8,863 nt of DNA from the NCBI GenBank assembly GCA_017553965.1, contig JAFZJK010000094.1, positions 1 through 8,863 on the forward strand, written 5' to 3'. Within the stretch, counting starts at the first letter, position 1, and each line of letters opens with the position of its first letter. A program made the position numbers and the translations under genes. This stretch comes from Lachnospiraceae bacterium. Its GTDB lineage: Bacteria > Bacillota_A > Clostridia > Lachnospirales > Lachnospiraceae. The notes under the pieces were generated by a model. The model saw only the letters and a list, made by a program, of their open reading frames with translations. It was not told the DNA's origin and did not search any database. Shown here one piece after another: positions 1-5,345 of this stretch.

Positions 1-14
1 ACGTGTTTTCTACA

Positions 15-863
15 TTATTTGATATCGAAAATGTACTTAACTACGGCATTTATATTATCATAATTCTCGGTAATGCTTGTAAATGCTATACAGTACTTGC
101 TTGAGGTCTCAAAACCGTTGATCCTCTCAAGAAATTTCTCAAGATTTAGACCGTAAACAGCTTCCTCTCCCTCTACGAAGGCACCGTTTTCCTGAGGATA
201 TGTAGGTACAACTTTAACCTTTGCTTCCTCGGGGATACGGGCATATATCTCTTTTGAGATAACCTGGTCCACAGGCTTTAATGCTTCACTGTTTACCTGG
301 TACTTTAACTCATCCTTTGAAAGGATGATCGCATCTATCTCACCTGCTGCCATATGTACCGTAAATGACATACCGGAATTATAATCGGCTACCAGTGAGC
401 TGTATGTATTATCAAGTACTACGTTCTGATGCTTCGGATCGGTTATGAGCAGATTCTCAACATCCGCTTTAAACTGCTGAAAGCCGGCAGGTGTAAACGG
501 AGATACCACTATAGCCGAATAAAATACCGGATCCTGTTTGGGCTTTAGGAATGAATATAACAGGCCTCCCGCAAGAGCTGCTATCAGTATCCCGAGTATT
601 ACTTTTCCGAGATAGTAATCCACAAAATACCTGAGCTTGCTTTTTCCTTTGAGCTCCTTAAGGTTTTCGGATGCCGACTTATCACTTCTGGCCTTATAAA
701 GGGCCATATCCGCTTCATCTTCCGGAACCTTTACATCCTTTTCAGTAATCTGGAGCAGGCTCTTTCCGCAGTTGATACATCTCTCTGTTCCCTCTGCTCT
801 GGGTGTCCCGCACTCGGGGCATTTTTCATAATAATTTACTTTTTCTCCTAATGAGATCTTCAT
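15..863 (-). CDS. Zinc-ribbon, single-pass membrane protein of unknown function
   Basis: A 282-residue protein. Residues 15-33 form a zinc ribbon with two CxxC knuckles (Cys15, Cys18, Cys29, Cys32). A charged cytoplasmic linker follows, then one transmembrane helix at about residues 85-106, and a domain of about 175 residues predicted outside the membrane. That domain has a segment around 'AGEIDAIIL' that recalls solute-binding-protein folds; this is a resemblance only. The reading frame runs up to a TTG at 887, but I chose the ATG at 863. It has a good ribosome site (GGAAGG, about 6 nt before the ATG), and the extra eight residues would spoil the short leader before the zinc ribbon. The gene is transcribed away from the tRNA-Thr. 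No function is claimed. I have seen the same layout, ribbon-TM-exported domain, as a common hypothetical family in Lachnospiraceae; that is memory, not a search. Confidence 0.85.
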   Translation of the reverse strand: MKISLGEKVNYYEKCPECGTPRAEGTERCINCGKSLLQITEKDVKVPEDEADMALYKARSDKSASENLKELKGKSKLRYFVDYYLGKVILGILIAALAGGLLYSFLKPKQDPVFYSAIVVSPFTPAGFQQFKADVENLLITDPKHQNVVLDNTYSSLVADYNSGMSFTVHMAAGEIDAIILSKDELKYQVNSEALKPVDQVISKEIYARIPEEAKVKVVPTYPQENGAFVEGEEAVYGLNLEKFLERINGFETSSKYCIAFTSITENYDNINAVVKYIFDIK

Positions 864-894
864 GTTACACCTTCCAAGAATTTTCAAAAAATCA

Positions 895-923
895 TTGACA
901 ATTCCGACATTAATCGGTATATT
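895..923 (+). promoter_or_regulatory. Sigma-A promoter of tRNA-Thr
   Basis: A perfect -35 TTGACA lies at 895-900. After exactly 17 bp comes TATATT at 918-923, five of six matches to TATAAT. The predicted start near 930 gives a short leader of about 10 nt before the mature tRNA 5' end. This is a typical strong stable-RNA promoter. Confidence 0.8.
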
Positions 924-936
924 TATAGGGTGTCAA
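909..936 (-). promoter_or_regulatory. Candidate sigma-A promoter of the zinc-ribbon gene
   Basis: Read on the minus strand, a perfect TTGACA lies at 936-931. After 16 bp there is ATTAAT at 914-909, which matches only four of six positions of TATAAT. The spacing and the perfect -35 support a promoter; the weak -10 is the doubt. It lies inside the same stretch as the opposing tRNA promoter. Confidence 0.4.
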
Positions 937-940
937 ACAA

Positions 941-1013
<73 letters not shown>

Positions 1014-1047
1014 TTATTTTTATGCCCTTTTTTAACTATGAATAGTA

Positions 1048-2283
1048 TTATATCATAGCCTCGTGCATCTTCAAGAACAGCAAGCCGTAATCAATGGGCT
1101 TTGAAAATATCATGTTCACACCGTTCTCTTTTGTCTTTACTATCGACTCTGCGACTCCCTTATTTGAAACTGCAAATACAGGTACTTTTTCGGCATCTTC
1201 CTTACAGGAAAGCCTTATGCAGTGTGCTACGGAATAACCGTCCAGTTCGGCAGCGCCCGTGTCCACAAGTACCATATCATAAGTCCCCGCAGGATTCTTG
1301 ATGAAATCCTTTACAGCTTCCTGACCGCTCTTTATCTCATGTACTTCGGCGCCTCTCTTTGTAAGCATCTCCTTCATGATCTCTCCGGATAGCTCACTGT
1401 CGGGTACGAGTAATACCTTTTTCCCGGTAAAATCAAACTCCTCGGGATCTGCCGTAGTCTTTAGCGCTCCGGTCCCGATCTTCTGGATGGTCCTTTCCGC
1501 TTCGTCCGCTACAGGCGTCTCTTCAGCTACCTTTGTATCTTCAGGCTTTACAGTTGGTGCAGAGATCATATTCTTTCCGGTCTTTGCCACAAGCTCTGTA
1601 TAGCTTTCGTCATCTCTTAAGGATATCTCCTCGTTCTTCTCCCTGCTTTCCTTAAGCATTTCCTCCATAAGCGTATTTATCTCATTGGTCTTATCATTGA
1701 TGAGCTTTAAACGCTCTATGGTTTTTTCGGTATCGGTCACAGTACTTTGCGCTATATCCGCAAGACCTATTATATCGTTTAACGGGTCCTTCATCTTTGT
1801 GGCGAATTCTTCGAACAGTCCTTTTAACTGGCTGGAGATCTCTTTCTCATGCATAAGAGATACGCTTAAGAGCTTTCGATAGCTCATATCCTCATCGGAT
1901 GCATTGTCGAGTATTCGGAAGCAGACAAAATATTTCTTTTCTTCCTCGTTTCCTTCGGAAGGCATGATACCTTTTACCTTGACCCAGAAATACTTTTCGT
2001 CGCCGTTATGCATCCTGAAGTTGAGCTTCCTGACATATACACCGTTTTTCATACCCTCCAATATGGTATTGGGATCAAAAAACTGTATAAAGACAGTCCT
2101 GTCATCAGGATGTACCATCTTCTGTGCGGCCAGCATTACTTCAAGCTCCACAAAACCTTTTCTGGTGTTCTGTGCATCGGGATCGATCAGACTTTCAAAA
2201 GTCCCGCGGTCAAGATTGACATCCAATATCTCATCATAATAATCACGCCATATCTGCATGAGTAATTCTTCTCTGCTGTTCAT
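1048..2283 (-). CDS. PAS / degenerate histidine-kinase dimerisation / receiver protein
   Basis: A 411-residue soluble signalling protein. Residues about 5-128 look like a PAS sensor (a 'VHPDDR' turn and a 'KYFWVKVKG' strand). Residues about 145-215 match a HisKA dimerisation helix pair, with the H-box remnant 'MKDPLNDIIGLADIA'. The phosphoacceptor His is replaced by Thr162, and no ATP-binding HATPase domain follows. After an acidic linker of about 70 residues, residues about 288-411 form a receiver. Phosphoacceptor Asp341, Ser373 and Lys395 are kept, but the first of the two metal-binding acids is Pro294 (Asp295 remains). It therefore cannot autophosphorylate by the usual route and may take phosphate from another kinase or signal without it. 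I chose the ATG at 2283 over the upstream TTG at 2304 because GGGG lies 6 nt before it, within a transcript starting near 2317. Confidence 0.85.
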   Translation of the reverse strand: MNSREELLMQIWRDYYDEILDVNLDRGTFESLIDPDAQNTRKGFVELEVMLAAQKMVHPDDRTVFIQFFDPNTILEGMKNGVYVRKLNFRMHNGDEKYFWVKVKGIMPSEGNEEEKKYFVCFRILDNASDEDMSYRKLLSVSLMHEKEISSQLKGLFEEFATKMKDPLNDIIGLADIAQSTVTDTEKTIERLKLINDKTNEINTLMEEMLKESREKNEEISLRDDESYTELVAKTGKNMISAPTVKPEDTKVAEETPVADEAERTIQKIGTGALKTTADPEEFDFTGKKVLLVPDSELSGEIMKEMLTKRGAEVHEIKSGQEAVKDFIKNPAGTYDMVLVDTGAAELDGYSVAHCIRLSCKEDAEKVPVFAVSNKGVAESIVKTKENGVNMIFSKPIDYGLLFLKMHEAMI

Positions 2284-2306
2284 ATAAACCCCGTCCGAAT
2301 ACAAAT

Positions 2307-2352
2307 TTTACAGCTGCCTTAGAATTATAATCTATTTTAAGACAGCTGTAAA
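2307..2352. repeat. 10-bp perfect inverted repeat bracketing a promoter
   Basis: The arms TTTACAGCTG (2307-2316) and CAGCTGTAAA (2343-2352) are perfect inverse complements separated by 26 bp. Inside, CTTA/TAAG can add pairs after one mismatch. One arm covers the -35 box of the sensor gene promoter and the other lies at about +1 to +10. This could be an operator for a dimeric or looping regulator, or a hairpin. Neither strand has a T-run after it, so an intrinsic terminator is unlikely. Confidence 0.7.
2324..2352 (-). promoter_or_regulatory. Sigma-A promoter of the PAS/receiver gene
   Basis: On the minus strand, TTTACA (2352-2347, five of six matches) is followed by a 17-bp spacer and a perfect TATAAT (2329-2324). 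The predicted start is near 2317, giving a leader of about 34 nt to the ATG at 2283. The gene can therefore be transcribed apart from htpG. Confidence 0.7.
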
Positions 2353-2356
2353 TATA

Positions 2357-2379
2357 AAACTTAGTGTTAAATCTTAACA
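2357..2379 (-). terminator. Weak AT-rich hairpin after htpG
   Basis: Read on the minus strand, TGTTAA-GAT-TTAACA forms a 6-bp stem with a 3-nt loop a few bases after the htpG stop, followed by CTAAG and TTTT. The stem has only one G-C pair, so termination would be poor without other factors. Confidence 0.25.
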
Positions 2380-2384
2380 AATGA

Positions 2385-4463
2385 TTAATTCTGGGTAAGT
2401 ATCTGCATTATCTCGTTGCTTCTCTCAACGAAAGCTGTCATAGCCTCAGGAGATAAAGGCTTGTGGCTGAGCATAGCCAGATCGTAAAGCTGGTGAACTA
2501 TAAGCTCGGTGTTTTTACCCTTCTTATTGTCATATATGTACTTAACCAGCTCATTTTCACTGTTAAGAGTAAGTGTTCCGGTTGCTCCGAAGCCATCCAT
2601 ATCCATACCGCCCATGCCGTACATCTTCATCATATCGTTCATACGGCGGCTCTCCTCGCTTAAGGTAAATACAGATGATACCTTCTCATTCTTAAGCTTT
2701 TCAACCTTTACTTCAAGCTTGTCGTTTCCGATCACTTCCCTAAAGAGCTTCTCTAAAGCCTTCTGTTCTTTATCAAGTGTCTTCTGCTCTTTCTTATCTA
2801 CATCTGCCTTCAGGGAATCGGTAACATCGGCATCTACTCTTAAGAATGCTATCTTCTCATTATCTGCTTCAAGCTGTGAAATGAAAGGATTATCAATATT
2901 ATGTGTAAGGAGGACTGCATTCATGCCTTCAGCCTTAAACATATTGATATACTGGCTCTGCTGCTTCTCGTCGGTTACATAGTATACCTTCTGCTTCTCG
3001 GGCTCCTTCTTTTCGTCTTCCTTCTCATCGTCGGAGCTGTCCTTTTCATCTATTACTTCACCGTCGGCATCTACTATATCACCTTCAACCTTTTCGGGCT
3101 TGTCTGCCTTTTCCTCTGCCTGATCGTAGAATCCGTCTTCCTTAGCTTCGCCTTCTGCCTTTTCAGCTTCGTCCTTCTTGCCGTATTCAGCGTCAAGGTA
3201 TTCCTGTAAAGTCAGGTACTTGCCGTTTAAGTCCTTAAACAGCATTGAATCCTTTACTTTATCCTTAAACTTGTTGTCCTTCAGGCAGCCGTACTTGATG
3301 AAGGGAGAGATATCATCCCAGTACTTCTCGTAGTTCTCACGGTCAACATTAAACATACCGGTAAGCTTATCTGCTACCTTCTTGGTGATATAATCGGATA
3401 TCTTCTTTACAAAACCGTCATTCTGAAGTGCCGATCTTGATACGTTAAGAGGCAGATCGGGACAGTCGATGACACCCTTTAAGAGCATAAGGAACTCAGG
3501 AATAACTTCCTTAATATTATCTGCGATAAATACCTGGTTGCTATAAAGCTTTATAACACCCTCAAGCTTATCGTAGTCTAAGTTAAGCTTAGGGAAGTAA
3601 AGGATACCCTTTAAGTTAAACGGATAATCCATGTTGAGGTGTATCCAGAAAAGGGGCTCCTTATAGTCATGGAAGGTTGAACGGTAGAATGCCTTATAAT
3701 CATCATCCTTGCAGTCATTGGGATGCTTGGTCCAAAGAGGAGCAACCTCATTAATGGGCTTAGGTCCCTCATCCTTTGCTTCCTTATCGTCGTCCTTCTT
3801 GTCCTCCGGCTTTTTCTCTACAGGCTTAGCGTTCTCGTTTACAAAGAATATCGGAACAGGCATGAATGAACAGTACTTCTCAAGTACTTCCTTAGCCTTG
3901 TATTCATTTGAGAACTCGTAGCTGTCCTCATTCAGATACAGTGTGATCTCGGTACCACGCTCTGTACGGTCACTGTCGGACATCTCAAACTGCATACCTT
4001 CTTCTGATACCCAGTGTACAGCCTTGGCGTCCTTCTTATAAGAAAGTGTATCGATACTGACCTTGTGTGCTACCATAAATGCAGAATAAAAACCGAGACC
4101 GAAATGACCTATGATCTGGTCTTCATTTGCCTTGTCCTTATACTTCTCCAAAAAGTCTGCCGCACCCGAAAATGCGATCTGGTTGATGTATTCCTTAACC
4201 TCATCGGCAGTCATACCGATACCGTTATCGATGATCTTGATAGTCTTTTCTTCCTGGTTGACCCTTACTTCGATCTTATACTCATTGCCCTCTGGCTCGT
4301 CAAACTCGCCTATCATTGAAAGCTTCTTTAACTTTGTTATAGCATCGCAGCCGTTTGAGATCAGCTCTCTGTAAAAAATATCGTGATCGGAATACAGCCA
4401 TTTTTTAATAATCGGAAATATGTTCTCCGAATTGATTGATAAATTACCCTTCTCAGTACTCAT
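2385..4463 (-). CDS. htpG: Molecular chaperone HtpG (bacterial Hsp90) with charged insertions
   Basis: A 692-residue cytosolic ATP-dependent chaperone. The N-terminal GHKL ATPase motifs are intact: the 'ELISNGCDA' helix with Asn37 and Asp40, 'DNGIGM' at 79-84, and the lid 'GHFGLGFYSAF' at 119-129. The middle domain keeps the catalytic-loop 'NVSRSALQ' with Arg343. The C-terminal dimerisation domain has a Met/Gly-rich stretch at about 610-625. The usual bacterial length is about 620-650 residues. The excess is two hydrophilic segments: Lys/Asp/Glu-rich 213-238 between the N and middle domains, and acidic 430-492 before 'KVYYVTDE'. The start ATG is preceded by AAGG at 9 nt and agrees with the family N-terminus. 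Control by HrcA is inferred from the upstream CIRCE. In Bacillus subtilis, htpG is not in the CIRCE regulon. Confidence 0.97.
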   Translation of the reverse strand: MSTEKGNLSINSENIFPIIKKWLYSDHDIFYRELISNGCDAITKLKKLSMIGEFDEPEGNEYKIEVRVNQEEKTIKIIDNGIGMTADEVKEYINQIAFSGAADFLEKYKDKANEDQIIGHFGLGFYSAFMVAHKVSIDTLSYKKDAKAVHWVSEEGMQFEMSDSDRTERGTEITLYLNEDSYEFSNEYKAKEVLEKYCSFMPVPIFFVNENAKPVEKKPEDKKDDDKEAKDEGPKPINEVAPLWTKHPNDCKDDDYKAFYRSTFHDYKEPLFWIHLNMDYPFNLKGILYFPKLNLDYDKLEGVIKLYSNQVFIADNIKEVIPEFLMLLKGVIDCPDLPLNVSRSALQNDGFVKKISDYITKKVADKLTGMFNVDRENYEKYWDDISPFIKYGCLKDNKFKDKVKDSMLFKDLNGKYLTLQEYLDAEYGKKDEAEKAEGEAKEDGFYDQAEEKADKPEKVEGDIVDADGEVIDEKDSSDDEKEDEKKEPEKQKVYYVTDEKQQSQYINMFKAEGMNAVLLTHNIDNPFISQLEADNEKIAFLRVDADVTDSLKADVDKKEQKTLDKEQKALEKLFREVIGNDKLEVKVEKLKNEKVSSVFTLSEESRRMNDMMKMYGMGGMDMDGFGATGTLTLNSENELVKYIYDNKKGKNTELIVHQLYDLAMLSHKPLSPEAMTAFVERSNEIMQILTQN

Positions 4464-4474
4464 GATAAATTACC

Positions 4475-4525
4475 TTAGATGTACCACATCTTCCTTTCTT
4501 TCCTCAAAAATGCCGTAAGATACAT
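4475..4525 (-). CDS. Possible 16-codon leader ORF upstream of htpG
   Basis: The htpG leader contains ATG at 4525, preceded by GGAGGG (4542-4537) at 11 nt. It encodes MYLTAFLRKERKMWYI and stops at 4475, eleven nt before the htpG ATG, with the stop codon overlapping the htpG ribosome site AAGG. It could couple or attenuate htpG translation. An ORF this short can occur by chance and the spacing is longer than ideal. Confidence 0.25.
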   Translation of the reverse strand: MYLTAFLRKERKMWYI

Positions 4526-4556
4526 AAAAAAAGATACCCTCCGGCTCATTATCCAT

Positions 4557-4585
4557 ATCATAATACTACTTTTGAAAAAAGTCAA
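4557..4585 (-). promoter_or_regulatory. Second candidate htpG promoter, downstream of CIRCE
   Basis: On the minus strand, TTGACT (4585-4580) has a 17-bp spacer before TATGAT (4562-4557); each box matches five of six positions. The predicted start is near 4550. It lies wholly downstream of CIRCE, whose edge is 7 bp from the -35 box, so HrcA might affect it less directly. Confidence 0.5.
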
Positions 4586-4586
4586 G

Positions 4587-4619
4587 AAAAAATTAGCACT
4601 CATTTTTACTGAGTGCTAA
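4587..4619 (-). terminator. CIRCE dyad acting as an intrinsic terminator of the traX-family gene
   Basis: Read on the minus strand, the 9-bp stem TTAGCACTC/GAGTGCTAA with a 9-nt loop is followed at once by six T residues (4592-4587). It starts 3 nt after the upstream stop codon. This has the form of a Rho-independent terminator, although its stem has only four G-C pairs. Confidence 0.45.
4593..4619. promoter_or_regulatory. CIRCE operator (HrcA binding site)
   Basis: TTAGCACTC-N9-GAGTGCTAA, identical to the established CIRCE consensus with the correct 9-bp spacer. HrcA binds this element as a dimer and represses heat-shock genes, usually groESL and the dnaK operon. Here the only gene downstream on the minus strand is htpG, about 130 bp away. 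Confidence 0.95.
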
Positions 4620-4621
4620 CA

Positions 4622-4651
4622 ATTATAATATCATTATTTTAACAAGTCCAA
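4622..4651 (-). promoter_or_regulatory. CIRCE-overlapped htpG promoter
   Basis: On the minus strand, TTGGAC (4651-4646) is followed by 18 bp and a perfect TATAAT (4627-4622). The -10 box covers the TAA stop codon of the upstream gene. The predicted start near 4614-4616 falls inside the first arm of CIRCE, which is the classical position for HrcA repression. The -35 match is moderate. Confidence 0.55.
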
Positions 4652-5345
4652 GTATAAACATATGTAAAGGATAGAAAATGTAGAATCCCCACTTCCATCC
4701 TTTTCCTTTTTCGCCGTTGTACTTCATGATGGGGATCAGGGCTATAAGTCCTGCCCACTCCAGCATAGCGTTGCAGAACAGGCCCACTACCGACCATATT
4801 ATGACCGCTACCACAAGCCTCCATCCTGCTTTTCTTAAGTAGAAAAATATCAGGATAAGACACATTCCCAATATACCGTAATCAATATTTAGGAAATGTA
4901 CCGCCAGCGAAAACAACGTACAAGCTACGGCTGAAAGCAGATATCTCCATGCAGGTTTTTTATCACTGTAAAGTTTTTCTATATATAACAGCAGATACAT
5001 GAGTATCAGAGCAAAAACAAACAGAAATACCGAGTTCTGATACAGGTAAAACTGATCCAAAGTCATCTGCCCGCACATGAAATCCATTGCTGCTTCCGCA
5101 ACTATAGCCAGTATAAGCAGTCTTAATACATAATTCTTCAGTTTTTTGGTATAGAAAAAACCTTCAACCAGCAAAAACGAGAAAATTATGAAAGCAGACC
5201 TTCCCAAGCCTCTGCCCAGATACCAGATTATATCCTGTGTATCAAGGGCCACTTTTTCCGAAGGCGGCTGTGCAATAAAGCAGTAAGTCAGATGATCTAT
5301 GAGCATTGAAAAACAGGCAATGAGCTTTAATTTATTTGCTGTCAT
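4623..5345 (-). CDS. TraX-family integral membrane protein
   Basis: A 240-residue, highly hydrophobic protein with about seven or eight predicted transmembrane helices and no signal peptide. Family motifs seen: N-terminal 'LKLIACFSMLIDHL'; 'LGRGLGRSAFIIFSFLLVEGF' with 'YTKKLKNYVLRL' (about residues 43-76); a short 'EAAMDF' element; and C-terminal 'YNGEKGKGWKW' plus 'FYIFYPLHMFIL'. In the F plasmid, TraX acetylates the pilin N-terminus. Firmicute chromosomal members are common and of unknown role, perhaps acyl transfer to a surface molecule; no conjugation genes are nearby. Its ATG lies 14 nt inside the GH13 gene with GAGG at 6 nt, so the two are probably translationally coupled. It ends against the CIRCE dyad. 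Confidence 0.85.
   Translation of the reverse strand: MTANKLKLIACFSMLIDHLTYCFIAQPPSEKVALDTQDIIWYLGRGLGRSAFIIFSFLLVEGFFYTKKLKNYVLRLLILAIVAEAAMDFMCGQMTLDQFYLYQNSVFLFVFALILMYLLLYIEKLYSDKKPAWRYLLSAVACTLFSLAVHFLNIDYGILGMCLILIFFYLRKAGWRLVVAVIIWSVVGLFCNAMLEWAGLIALIPIMKYNGEKGKGWKWGFYIFYPLHMFILGLVKIMIL

Noticed and set aside
864..887. TTG start at 887 for the zinc-ribbon gene
   Set aside because: The in-frame ATG at 863 has a well-placed GGAAGG site; the TTG has none and would put eight unsupported residues before the domain.
1036..1058. CTATGA/TCATAG inverted repeat between the tRNA and the PAS/receiver gene as a shared terminator
   Set aside because: The 6-bp stem is AT-rich, the loop is 11 nt, and neither strand has a T-run after the stem.
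2284..2304. TTG start at 2304 for the PAS/receiver gene
   Set aside because: The nearest AAGG is 12 nt away and overlaps the predicted transcription start; the ATG at 2283 is better placed.
2463..3209. Long plus-strand open frames antisense to htpG
   Set aside because: They mirror codon bias of the htpG gene, have low-complexity hydrophobic or Ser/Phe-rich translations and no recognisable domain or promoter.
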